Origin: Ontholestes murinus
Taxonomy: Eukaryota; Arthropoda; Insecta; Coleoptera; Staphylinidae
Assembly (NCBI GenBank): GCA_963969525.1
Contig: OZ018394.1
Span: forward strand, 18,058,976-18,122,975
Reading direction: 5' to 3'
DNA length: 64,000 nt
Within the stretch, counting starts at the first letter, position 1. Each line of letters starts with the position of its first letter. Below the pieces are notes generated by a model. The model saw nothing but the letters and a program-made list of their open reading frames with translations. It did not search any database and was not told the origin of the DNA. The position numbers and the translations under genes were made by a program. Positions 33,601 to 43,869 of the stretch are shown piece after piece.

Positions 33601-35225
33601 TCTGACGCGGTTTAATTAAATTGACGTTCATGAATGTTGTATTTCATATAAGTCTTTCAATTAGTAGTAGTATGGTTGGTCTATCGACCACATGGTCCTT
33701 CGCTCTGTTATTTGTGTGTATAAATTAGCATGCTACTTTAATGGACTTAAATCATATAAAATTTTAGAAAACAATCTAAATGTCAGTACAGATAGTTCGA
33801 AGCACATCTTGCAGTAATTATCATAAAGATGTAAAGATTTTTGTTAGAATATTAGTAATAGAGGGTGATTCATAAACGTAATTCCTCGCCATAAATTTGG
33901 AGAGAAGTATTTGTTTGTGTCTCCAATATAAAACAATAAAATGAGTTTAAAGAAAATCTGATACAACTTTTTGAAAACAAGTTCTCTAATAAGTTGCACT
34001 TGTTTCAATTGTTAATGGAAACCCTTCTTACTGAAGCTATAATAGAAATGTAAAAGATTTCTAGAAAACATGATAAAATTGATTTAATTTTCCATAATAC
34101 AATTTACTTTTAACATATGAAGAATGTTGTAAAATACGTTATTATATCTTAAATGTTATTATCTATGACGAGAGAGGGTTCGTTTAATTTTAATATCACA
34201 AACAGAAAGCAGAACGCCATTATAAATTCTGTAACGTCAGATCAGCATATAAATTTGCATTGAATTTCGAAAATGTTCCGTCTAGATGTAAACCCCGCCG
34301 AATTATTCCACATCATAGAGCGTTTCATAGAAATTGTTATCAATGTAAATGCATCTCTCGTCTACATATTCCTTCGCCGGCACTAACAATACTGATATAA
34401 AATTGAATTACATACATGTATTATGTGGATATCAAAATGTGAAAGCGCGCGCAATCACATTTTCGCGTACGCTCCGGTGTGTGTATGTGTGTGTGGGTGG
34501 GTGTGCAGAAAGAAGCGCATTTGAAGTATCCAGAATGGAAAATATGACGTTAAATGTAATTTGGCTGATTGATTTTTTCTCTCTCACTCTCTCTCTCTCT
34601 CGCTCGAATAAGTTGGCACAGCGAATTACGTGCATTCGGCGGCGCCAAATATTTTTCGTGTTATATAAATTGTAGGGTGAAATATTTCTGTCGTTTGGAC
34701 GTGTGGGAGTAATAAAAAAAAGGTAGAAGTTACTTTTACGAAATGCTAAAAATAGATGTTCAACGTGAAATATTGCATTGTAAATATTTGCATGTAAATC
34801 GTGAAAGTTTATTATGCAGGGTGTTTGTTCTCCTAAATGTACATGTTGAATTTTTAATGCTTTACAAAAGGTATACAGTTTTATAAAATGTAATTTTTAT
34901 AAATTACTTAGTTATTGATTTGTATCTGCATTGATTTAGAATTTACTATAATTTACATATCTTTTTAGATAAGAAATACAAATTATGAATTGATTAATGC
35001 CTACAAAATAATGTATCATTAGTTGTGAGTTTCTTTTTAAGGAGAAAAATCCTCATCTTCCTCACTATGGTTTAATGCATCAGCTAATTGACTTAATAAG
35101 TTTAACTTTTAACAAATTGTTGTTTTATTTACTAAGGTTTGATTGAATCTATAATTTGATATATCTCTTTAGCATCTAATGATAAATTAATTAGTAAATA
35201 AAAAAGTTTTAAACTAGGTAATGAA
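33600..35225. other. Unique noncoding DNA with simple repeats
   Basis: No gene is seen. A GT-rich run (34480-34505) and a TCTC run (about 34575-34603) are simple repeats. The 108-codon open frame at 34349-34675 spans both and is not supported. Confidence 0.5.
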
Positions 35226-35231
35226 TACGTA

Positions 35232-35408
35232 TATAGACTGTTCGTTGGATCGTTCGTCGTACGTCACAAACTATCGCTTCAAAAAACGACAAAAGTTTTA
35301 CAGTGCGTTCTTTTTCTAACGCATTTGGATTACTTTATCAGACTGAATGTTTTTGTGTCGAAGCGATATTTTGTGACGTAGGACGGAAGATCCAACGGAT
35401 GGACTATA
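35232..35408. mobile_element. MITE (about 177 bp) with about 45 bp terminal inverted repeats
   Basis: The left end TATAGACTGTTCGTTGGATC continues to CGTACGTCACAAACTATCGC. The complement of the right end reads TATAGTCCATCCGTTGGATC and then CCTACGTCACAAAATATCGC. About 85 percent of 45 positions match. Both ends sit on TA, fitting a Tc1/mariner-type nonautonomous element. The interior is unique and noncoding. Confidence 0.8.
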
Positions 35409-35409
35409 G

Positions 35410-36540
35410 TTTCACATTCCACATCTTGTTTAACTTCGAATGTCTATGACATCAAGTTGTTTTAAGATATGTGAACATCAAAAACCCTTTCACCACATCA
35501 GCCGCAAAACAGCCTAACTCGCATGATTAAGATCTGAAATTAAGAGCCTATATCGGAGGATAAAGTTAATTTAACTCTTAAGTATCCTTGATATAAAGTA
35601 AACTACATTTCCAACGAAGCTTTAAATATATTTCTTGAAATAGTAATTATTACGTAAAGTAAGTTATTCAGATATAGCTTTAGAAAAATATCTCTCGGTC
35701 GTTGAAAGTAAAATAAGTCAATGGTGATTATAATAATCCCACAATTACAAGAGTAAAAAATAAAATAAAGAATAAAATTAATTAAAGTCATTGTCTTTTA
35801 ATATCAAAAATGATGCAGATGATTTCCTGTCATAACTTTGTAAACCATCAACAAAATTATGCCATGAAGTATTTTTGTGATTTTTTTAAATCTTAAATGA
35901 CAATAATATTTTTTTAGATTTTCACTCTTCGTGTTGAAAAAAAATCTGTTAGTTTAAATTTTCTATAAAAATTCTAATTTTGCATTAGTAACAAACACAA
36001 TTGGTGGAATATTCGCGAACGAATGGAGAATGATAGAAATAATAAAAACTTTTAAAAATATGAAAGAAAAGTATAGAAATTTGAATAAAGATTAAATGTC
36101 AAAAAATTCTAGAAATTAGAATAAAAATTTCTGGAAAATTTTAGAACTATTAAGGAAAATTCTATCAAGGTGAAAGAGAAAATTTTAAAAAAATGTTAAA
36201 GAAAAATTGCTGGAAAATATTTTTTGTATGTTTATTTGAGAAATTTGAGGGATAATTTATAATTTCTTGATGTTGTCTATTTTTGCGATACACATACACA
36301 AACATATTTCTAAAATAATACAAGAATTCTGGGAAATGGAAAGATAATTGCTAGCAAATCATTGATATCTCCATAAAATACAAGAGTTTCAATAAAATAA
36401 AGCAAGAAATGGTAGAAAATTCATAATATCTGAAAGGAAACGTGTTTAAACTGAAAGAATTATAAAAGGTATTTCATATTAAAAAGGTTAGTAATCTATT
36501 TTTGAACTGTTATGTAACCTGATCACTAAAATGATATACT
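35410..36540. other. Noncoding DNA, right half resembling array A
   Basis: 35410-36000 is unique. From about 36000 to 36480 there are AGAAATTTGAATAAAG and AATTTCTGGAAAATTTTAGAA strings in the style of arrays A and B. No gene is seen. Confidence 0.5.
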
Positions 36541-36544
36541 TATA

Positions 36545-37587
36545 CGAGGTGTGGCTATTAAATAACCGGACTAAAGTCATAACTCTTTATTCGTCACCAA
36601 TTACACCAAAAGTTTTATCACTTTCAATGTACTCCCCTTGGAGATCCCTACACCGACCGCATATGACGTTTCCATTGTTGAGAGCAGTGCTTGGAAGTCC
36701 TCTTCTGCTAGCTGGGTCAGAACTTCCGTCGCTTTTGCTTTAAACGCTTTCACACTTTCAAATCTTGTTCCTTTCAGCGTCGACTTGTTCTTAGGAAATA
36801 GAAAAAAGTCGAAGGGGCCAAGGTCAGGCGAATATGGTGGGTGTATCAACACGGCGATGCCGTATTTTACGAGGAACGCTTTCACACATAAGACAGAATG
36901 GGTTGGTGCATTGTGTTGGAGAAGGATCCAGGACTTGGTCTTCGTCTTCTCACACGCTCACACAGGGCCTTCATAACCTCTATATAGAAATGTTGATTTA
37001 CGGTCTGACCCTCGGGAACACAGTGAACGTAGACAATGCCACGCATGTCGAAAAAGACAATCATCATTGCGAGGTTGTTTAGGATATCAGTAGATTGGTT
37101 CCTTTTGGTCGGGAGTGAATAGTTTCGGCACCATTTTTGCTCAAACCGCATGTTAAATGATTCATGCAAAATCTGTCAAACACTTTCTTTATCGATTCCT
37201 ATCATTTCAGCAAGCGCTAGGATGCTCAATCGACGATCATTTACCAATTTTGCCAATGTTTTCGTCCGTTTTTGACGTTGATGGCCACCTTGAGGCACCG
37301 ATCGTCTTTCGTCGTTTCACTCCCTTCTTTGGCAGTTTCCCCAATTTAACAAGAAACTTGACGTTAACCCGTTGCTCCGTCTGACCACCTGGCATATTTC
37401 CGACGCGCCACTAGTGCGTCGAATAATTCAATGAGCTGATACAGTCAAATTGAGTGACCTGCTGGCTTGCGCAGAGAGCTTCGCGTGGGGGAAGGACCAT
37501 CAGACACAGTCATGCTCAAACACGTCATGGCACGCTCGTAGTTTGTTGAGAGCGGCATCAGTCCGGTTATTAAATAGCCACAGCTCG
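36545..37587 (-). mobile_element. Mariner element, both ends present (1043 bp), inactive
   Basis: Terminal inverted repeats of about 30 bp: the left begins CGAGGTGTGGCTATTAAATA, and the right end is the complement of CGAGCTGTGGCTATTTAATA. TA pairs at 36543-36544 and 37588-37589 form the target duplication. The internal gene is on the minus strand and is listed separately. The element is shorter than the usual 1.25-1.3 kb, in line with internal deletion. Confidence 0.92.
36601..37400 (-). pseudogene. Mariner transposase, catalytically dead
   Basis: The N-terminal part is in fragments: EQRVNVKFLVKLGK (near 37340), then after a deletion RWPSTSKTDENIGK and NDRRLSILALAEMIGIDKES (near 37180-37230), where a TGA interrupts. 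A long open piece (36882-37169) holds LAMMIVFFDMRGIVYVHCVPEG, which contains the first catalytic Asp. The second catalytic box reads WILLQHNAPTHS, so the expected DNAP has become HNAP: Asp replaced by His. After a frame change, HPPYSPDLGPFDFFLFPK (36601-36885 frame) supplies the third Asp, 34 residues after the His, as in DD34D mariners. The FESVKAFKAKATEVL segment and C terminus follow. Confidence 0.9.
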
Positions 37588-37689
37588 TACACAAAATACA
37601 TATTTTACAAAACTTTTATCCAACAAAATAACCTACCTCATTATATTGTTTCATTGTCCTAAATTACTCATAACATTATTTTTTTTTTC

Positions 37690-38655
37690 TTGGAGGCGTA
37701 GTGGTCGCAAGCTATCAAAAGTGACCCCCCTGAAGCGGGACACCAATGGTATCAGCATTCTTCGCCTGGCACTATATTATTATATACTATTTATATTTTA
37801 CTTTACATTACATTTTACATTATACATACGTTACGGTTGTGTGTGCGCCTGCCCCGTGTTTACCTCGTCCATGTCTTCCTCGTCTGCCCCTGCGTTGTGT
37901 GGAGCTTCCTCCTGCCTGCCGACTCTTTCGACCTCATCACCGTGTGTGTCGGGTTTGCCCGAGATGCAGAACTTGCACTCCGAATCGTCCGCCTTGCCGA
38001 TCCTGTGGATCCTGTTGGCACAGAGACTAGCCAACTTCTCCGTGCCTCGGAGGTTCTAGATTTCGGACCAGTTACCTGGTTTTTACTCCTTACGTCGTCC
38101 CTTTCCACGCTTCTTGCCACTGTGCTCTCAGCTTCTAGCCGCCCTCTATCTTCGCTGCCTCCTTTGCGACCTTGTTGTCGACCGCGGCGGTTCTTGCCAC
38201 TGATGATCTCATGATCTCATTTTCAACAACAGGTTCGGCAGCGGTATTGATGCTAGCACCTCTGCTGTCGCCACCGATACTATCCTGTATCTCGTGATGG
38301 TTTATAAGTAGGTGGGTCTTAGTGCTTTTCCTAGCCTGTTGATGTTCCCCTAAGAGCAGAAGTATTCCCCCCAAGCCACAGCGGCGTACAACAGTTTGCC
38401 GCCGCCATGCTCATTAGGGAGACTCTTCCCTCTTGCAACAGCTCTCGCCAACCTTGACGCCCCTGCTGTTGCTTCTTAAACCTGGGTGCTGCACATGGGG
38501 TTGATCTCTATAGTCACACTAAGGTACCTAAGGCTGTTGAATATCACTGCCTCCTGCCATAGGATCTCCAGGCCTACTATTGTCATCCATTCGGCAACCA
38601 GATCGGCGTCTTGACGTCCCTCTTGCTCACCATGTTCAGTGCCACGTTGTAGTAG
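37690..38655 (-). pseudogene. R1-like LINE, C-terminal half of ORF2 (split copy, part 2)
   Basis: Minus-strand translation in shifting frames gives, from right to left: VALNMVSKRDVK (just after the expected FADD box), SLRYLSVTIEINPMCSTQV, ASRLARAVARGKSLPNEHGG with KLLYAAVAWGEYF, then RIVSVATAEVLASIPLPNLL, and finally ANRIHRIGKADDSECKFC with DTH. This is the post-RT order of R1-type LINEs (thumb, the Y-R-T/V-S-A-V-AG-P region, then a C-terminal CCHC-like knuckle). The final Cys of the knuckle is not seen. It matches the RT half at 40690-41165, from which it is separated by nested insertions. It is GC-richer than its neighbours. Confidence 0.75.
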
Positions 38656-38789
38656 TAGTAGTAATTCATTAAATGTATAAAAATACAGCTTGGGCAAAAA
38701 ATACCTTTCCGATATAAAACTGTAATTACTTTTAAACGAAGTGATAAAAAAAACTAAGAAAATAAATTGCAAATAGAAGTTTAATTCAT

Positions 38790-39490
38790 GTATTTTTATG
38801 TATTAACTGTGGAAAATGATGTCGGTTAAATGTCCACCCTTACAATTCACGTACACATCGGTCTTTTCATTGCATTTTGCATAACTTTTTCCAGCATTAC
38901 CGGTGTAATTTGCGCAATTTCCGCTGGAATGTTGCCTTTCAGCTCACGTAAAGTCCTTAGTTTTTTTATGTAGACCTTTTGTTTAGGTAGTCCCACAGGA
39001 AACACTCTGGGGCTGTCAGATCAGGCGATTGCAGTGGCCATCTCAAGGTACCCTTTTTTGACACGATTAGCAAATTGTTCCCGCAAAAAGTCTCAAATTG
39101 TCTCACAAGCAGTGTGTGCCGTAGCACCATCTTGCTGAAACCATATGGTGCCAATGTTCTTGTACGTTGCAAGAGTGGTAAGAGGAAGTCTTAATGCATT
39201 GTTCTGCAGCGATCTCCATTAATGGTAACGTTTGCAGCTGCTAAATTTCAACGAATATACGCGGTATAGCCAACTAGTCAACTGTGTTGAACGTCGTCGT
39301 GTTGATGTTTCAGGGTTTTCTCATATCTCCAACGTTTCCATATCGCTCAAATTTAACCACCATATGGTTAAATTGTGGAGGCTATTGGTGCAGTGCGAGC
39401 TCCATAAAATTGCCGGTATGTACGTTGAGTGTCAATTGCAGACCGGCCGTTTTCCAAAAATAAAAATGGTGATGTGGCCATCATAGTACT
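38790..39490 (-). pseudogene. Mariner/Tc1-like transposase remnant with internal deletion
   Basis: Minus strand. RSAIDTQRTYRQFYGARTAP (about 39380-39450) is the N-terminal HTH of the same family as the 19520 gene. ANVTINGDRCRTMH (about 39190-39240), IWFQQDGATAHTACETI (about 39090-39150), then KVYIKKLRTLRELKGNIPAE and a final GGHLTDIIF segment (38825-38850) follow in shifting frames. The first catalytic Asp region is deleted. The QQDGA Asp is retained. No ends could be paired with confidence. It lies inside the split R1-like LINE. Confidence 0.75.
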
Positions 39491-40097
39491 TTCCCTATAT
39501 TTTACTCGAAAACTATGCGGTTTATGCAAAAAGGTTATTCTTAATAATTTATTCAATTTTCAATTCTCTACAATTATTTGTTATATAAGTTTCATGTAAC
39601 TCCAATAGTTTATTAGCAATTGACAAAAAATGTCAAAAATTTCAATTTTTATTTTTTTTCTCGAAAGTTAAGAATTTTATGAAAAATATATTTTAACAAA
39701 ATTTGTTCAGTTTCTCCTTCCCTTTAACTTTTGTTCGAAAAGTTTTGTAATATTTTTCATATTTAAAAAAATATCGAAAAAAAACCAAAAACGCCTCTAG
39801 TAAACACCCACTTCCGGTTTATGAATGTTTACCAAAAGCTTTTCAGTTCCAGTTTTGAACGATAAAACCTTAAGTTTAAAGTTTCATCTCAATCGGATCA
39901 GTCGTTTTTGAGATACAGCACCCACGGACAGACAGACAGACAGACAGACACACACACAGACACAATTTTTTTTTTTCCAGAAATTAGTGCAATGAACTCA
40001 CGGGACCTCAAAACGGATATTTCCGCAAAAAAAATTTTTCAAAAAAAAATCACGATCACAATACTTCCCCTATATATACTTCGTATATAGGGAAAGT
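39466..40097. mobile_element. Dispersed repeat G, longest copy (about 632 bp), nonautonomous element candidate
   Basis: It begins ATGGTGATGTGGCCATCATA followed by GTACTTTCCCTATAT, and ends in a short hairpin, ACTTCCCCTATATA against TATATAGGGAAAGT (40063-40096). An internal ATCTCAATCGGATCAGTCGT and a GACA/CACA microsatellite (39926-39962) resemble the microsatellite-bearing cores known in insect repeats. Flanking AATAAAA at 39459-39465 and 40098-40104 could be a 7 bp duplication but is low-complexity. Partial copies are at 21592, 24236 and 29145. Confidence 0.55.
39926..39962. repeat. (GACA)n(CACA)n microsatellite
   Basis: GGACAGACAGACAGACAGAC continues into CACACACACAGACAC, inside repeat G. 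Confidence 0.9.
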
Positions 40098-40189
40098 AAT
40101 AAAACTACTTTTGTGCACTGTATTATCTGCAACAAATATTGACATAATGTATTCTCTTTTCGAAGGTATATAAATAACTCCTGTCAAAA

Positions 40190-40300
40190 TTTGTAAGTAC
40201 TTTATGTTTGATAATGATCAGTTTATGATCGAAACTATATTCGCAACCAATAAATAACTATTGTGGTAAACCAAGTGAAAAGTGTTTTATTTACTTTATT
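40190..40300 (+). mobile_element. PLE-like fragment with hammerhead-like core
   Basis: TTGATAA (40208-40214), stem TGATCA/TGATC (40215-40220, 40226-40230), GAAA (40231-40234), CTATAT, then TC (40241-40242). It is followed by CCAATAAATAACTATTGTGG, which resembles the arm of insertion 1 after its core. Boundaries are unclear. Confidence 0.5.
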
Positions 40301-40690
40301 ATTTACAGTCACCATCATTACAAGTGTTGAATAACTTACATCGACGATTACACTTTTTTTGTGTACAACATCCTACTCCTTACCAACTGCTCTTATATTT
40401 ACTTGTACCTTTTGCAGTTCATTCCTATCTTCGCATATTATTATTACTTAGAGGTTATTTAGTAATTTGGGATCCATTGGATTTACTAATGCACATCTTG
40501 TTTCCTTTGCCTCTATTTACTTTTTGGGTTTAATTACCAATACGTCTCCCTTAACTGCACTAGTAAATGACTTTTTTGTATTTCATATGAGCTGTTTTCT
40601 CTTGGTTAAGTTGCTCATTTGATTGTTTACGATCAATTCTTCTCTTAATCGATTCTCCAGTTTTAAGTTTTGCCATTTCAGTTTCTAGAT
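40300..40690. other. Unrecognised sequence inside the split R1-like LINE
   Basis: An open frame of 83 codons (40282-40533), rich in L/F/Y, is not recognisable. The segment separates the foldback fragment from the RT half of the LINE. Confidence 0.3.
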
Positions 40691-41165
40691 TATCCACTTT
40701 CTAGAGAAGTGGTCCCAGTATCGACTCCTGTAATACCCCTCCTGTCAGAGCTTCCTCCATTTGTGCCCCTTCTGGTCCGCGTAGCGGATATGTAGGTAGC
40801 TGTGGTATACCCTCAGCAGGTAGGGTAAGACCCTTCTTTCTCTCTTCCAGTGTCTTTAGGATGACACTTTGTTAGAGGGAGTTTAACGCGTTTTTGACAA
40901 CTAGCGCGATGGCCTGGCAGTGCTCTCCCCCCTCAGTGGTGCGCCATTTGCCTTATCAATTGTCTTTCTGATCGCCCGTATCGCGTCCATCGTGGATCTG
41001 CCTTATCTTAATCCGTACTGCTGTTCAGCAAGCCCTGCCTCTTCCTAGAGTTCCTCCTTTGTTCTCTCTGTCAGGAGTGTCGCTCAGGCACTTTCCTTTC
41101 GCCATCGAACAGGCTTACGAAACGGTAAGCTCCGGGTTAGCCGGGTTCTAAAATTTATTTCACTA
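40690..41165 (-). pseudogene. R1-like LINE, reverse transcriptase half (split copy, part 1)
   Basis: Minus-strand translation gives EQQYGLR then GRSTMDAIRAIRKTIDKANG (about 40930-41040), GIPQLPTYPLRGPEG, and GGVLQESILGPL (about 40690-40720), where LINEs of the R1 clade have G-V-P-Q-G-S-x-L-G-P. Stops and frameshifts are frequent. The sequence breaks off at about 40690, 20-30 codons before the FADD box. The copy resumes at VALNMVSKRDVK near 38650, implying that 38655-40690 is inserted or rearranged DNA. Confidence 0.72.
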
Positions 41166-41214
41166 ACATAATATTGAATTGATGAGGCGAATGATGAAAC
41201 TCCATAATACATTG

Positions 41215-41345
41215 AAATAAAACAACCCAGTTGAGAGAGTTTCACTTTTATTATTGCTCACTGCAACATGTTTCACCAGGCAATGGAGATGAAACATGAT
41301 GCACTGATCAACAATAAAATTAAAACCCCACAAACTGTCCTTTAA
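41215..41345. repeat. Palindrome with GAAACATG motifs, possible foldback family member
   Basis: TGCAACATGTTTCA (41271-41284) faces TGAAACATGATGCA (41298-41313). Outside these, TTTTATTATTGCTCACTGCA faces TGCACTGATCAACAATAAAA. The GAAACATGTTGC string with AATAATAAAAGTG after it resembles PLE terminal sequence, but no stem II is convincing. Confidence 0.45.
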
Positions 41346-41349
41346 CGAT

Positions 41350-43440
41350 TAGTTAACAAGCCTAGAAGCTTTTAAATTTAGTACATTATTTCACCGTCAC
41401 TTTGCAAAATTTCACCTGATCTTAGTAATAACCATTATACCGGGGGTTTCTAAATCACTACCGGGGTTTTGTAGGTGTTGTAGTATTTATTACGTAAAAC
41501 TTAAAATCGTAATTAATACATAAAATGAAAGAGCAACTCAAACAGTTATGTTTGTATGTATGTGCATGTATTAGAGGACACTAGTAGCAAAAATGGCGAC
41601 AGATAATCTTTACGAAATATTTTAAATTAAATTTAAGGAACGTTTATGGGCTTTTATCAACAACTGTAACTTGCATTTCATCAATGCTCTACAATCTCGA
41701 GATTCAAGGGGCAAGAGCTTCATTAATCAAGTTGAAGCCAATGATAATGTTTATTAATGAAGAATAGCTTAAAATTATTGATAATCATGAAAAGGTTACA
41801 GCTCTAATTTAGGGATACTGCAGACTTCACAACTTATTGGACTTAATGCTTAAATTTATATGTGGAATACACTGCTTTAGAGACTCTAAAATTCTTAATA
41901 TGATTACAGAGCTTAATATAAACATTTACAGCAAAATTGATGATATTTCGCAGTATGAAATGAAATACGAAGCTACTGCTTATAGGAAAGGCCTCGTAAT
42001 GTCATAATTAGTATTTAATTAGTCAATAGTTTGTAAATACATTTAATCCCACTCCATTTCAATCTGCTTTTGAACGTATACACTATTCGAATATAATTTT
42101 ATTTCAAAGCACGATTTATTATTCCAATTAGTGCACTCATTTATAAAATATTGAATGTTAAATTTAATTTAAAACATTGAAATCGATAATATATTACGAG
42201 TAAATAGGGCGAAATACTTTTTAGTAAATTCAATTGTACAGAAAGTGCACACAAGTAATCCTCGTAATTTATTAAATTCCCGTACTATAGAACTGCGTAA
42301 TCCTAGCGTTGCGAAGGGGAATTTAATTAAAACTTAGTGCGACTTGCACATCAATATAGAACGACAATAAAAAGTAATTAATGTCAATTATAAAAAAAAA
42401 TCTGGTTAAAAAAAAAATACGAAACGGGCGCGTGTTCATTAATTACACATTACGTTCGCAATACAACGCAATTGTATGCCCTTGTAACACGAGCCAATAT
42501 TTCAGCTTTCAAATGGGCCATGGCTACATCTCAAATTCCGGGTGATTTGCATTTTTGATTACGGTTTCGTACATGTTTATATGGGGGGCCATTATGCCCG
42601 GGTTATTGTCATTTTTAAATTTGGCCTCGTTCGCGGCTCCAAATCAATATCAAATCAACTGATAGGAAATCACATGCAGACCGTTCAATTCTACCCTCCG
42701 CTAAGCCAATAATTAACTTGAAAGGGCGCACCGATCGGGATTTATTTAACGTGAACGTTCCTTCGGGTACACACAACAAAGGCCCTTCTAATCTGAGCAG
42801 ATCTTTTTGCTTTATTATTTGGTAATCTCGTTTCCGCGGTATCCACGGGAAGATGATGGAATTTATATTCAATTCTTGAATGCAATTTCAATTTAATATT
42901 AATTTACTACGAAAAAGTACGGGGATCTGCTTAAAAAAAATACGTAATTATCAGGAGGGTATTTATGTGATAAAACGAGTATTCCGGTATATGAATTAAT
43001 TTGTGTATTAAATTTTCAGATTATTTATCCCTGACAAGGAAAATACTGTTTTATTTAAAAGGCAAAATCTAATTACTTATTCGAGGTAAAATATTTGCAT
43101 AAGCTGTGTTATAATTGTTAGGTTTTATAATTAAAAAACAAAGCCTTTAAAAAGTTATGTTTGTTTTTTTGCAATATTTTGCAACATTGTGGCTTATTTC
43201 CAAAAACAAGAAGAAACAGCTTTTTAAATGTTTCGTGCTTTATAACACCTAACAATATATAAAATGAGTTTTTTTCAGCTATTTTTCAATTTCAGTTGAA
43301 GATATTGAAAGATTTTGTTAGAAAAAAGGAACCGAACAATTACTTATTCCTATTTTATAAATATTTTATAAAATAAAATAAATAAATAAATCAGTCAGCA
43401 GTAATTGTAATATGTAAGAATCCAAAACTAATTGACCATC
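41350..43440. other. Unique noncoding DNA
   Basis: No repeat family or gene is recognised. Open frames such as 42615-42872 on the minus strand have no known domain. The composition resembles the other unique segments. Confidence 0.5.
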
Positions 43441-43640
43441 AAGGCTTCTACTTCGTTATACATTTTAATCACAAATTAAACACAATAATTACTTTGTTTT
43501 GTATAACAGTTATTTATTTATATGGTGACCAATGGTTTCAATACATTCACGTATCATTTTCAAACCGAAAGTCGGTTTGAAAATTACAGTAACTTTTTTA
43601 AGCATAAAAACGGCTGAGGTGTAAAGTTTTAAAACAATTG
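43440..43640 (-). mobile_element. PLE-like fragment with hammerhead-like core and family tail
   Basis: On the minus strand: GGT/ACC stem I (43566-43564, 43526-43524), TTGAAAATGA, stem II TAC...GTA, GAAA (43539-43536), self-complementary CCATTGG (43535-43529), TC (43528-43527). It is followed towards lower coordinates by a long arm and the reverse of tail motif TTCTACTTCGTTATACATTT (43447-43466). The arm palindrome is short here (CAAACCGAAAGTCGGTTTG). Confidence 0.55.
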
Positions 43641-43869
43641 AAAACTGTTTTAGAAGAACAAAATCAAATGATAATTACCTAAAAATACACTTTCAAATTA
43701 AAAAAATTACAATTTAATCCAAAAATGACATAATACATTAAGAAGTGTAAGAAAAAACAGTTAAAAAAAATTAATTATTTTATTATCTCAAGAAATTTGT
43801 TGTAAGAAGGAAAAAAATTAAAAAAGAAAATTTGTAAAAACCAATATTAAAAATCGTTTTTTTTATTTA

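Noticed and set aside
34349..34675. 108-codon open frame
   Set aside because: It spans GT and TC microsatellites, with an overlapping antisense frame; no domain.
37837..38214. 125-codon plus-strand open frame
   Set aside because: It is antisense to R1-like LINE coding sequence on the minus strand.
40282..40533. 83-codon hydrophobic open frame
   Set aside because: It has no signal-peptide logic, homologous motif or context and sits among nested TE debris.
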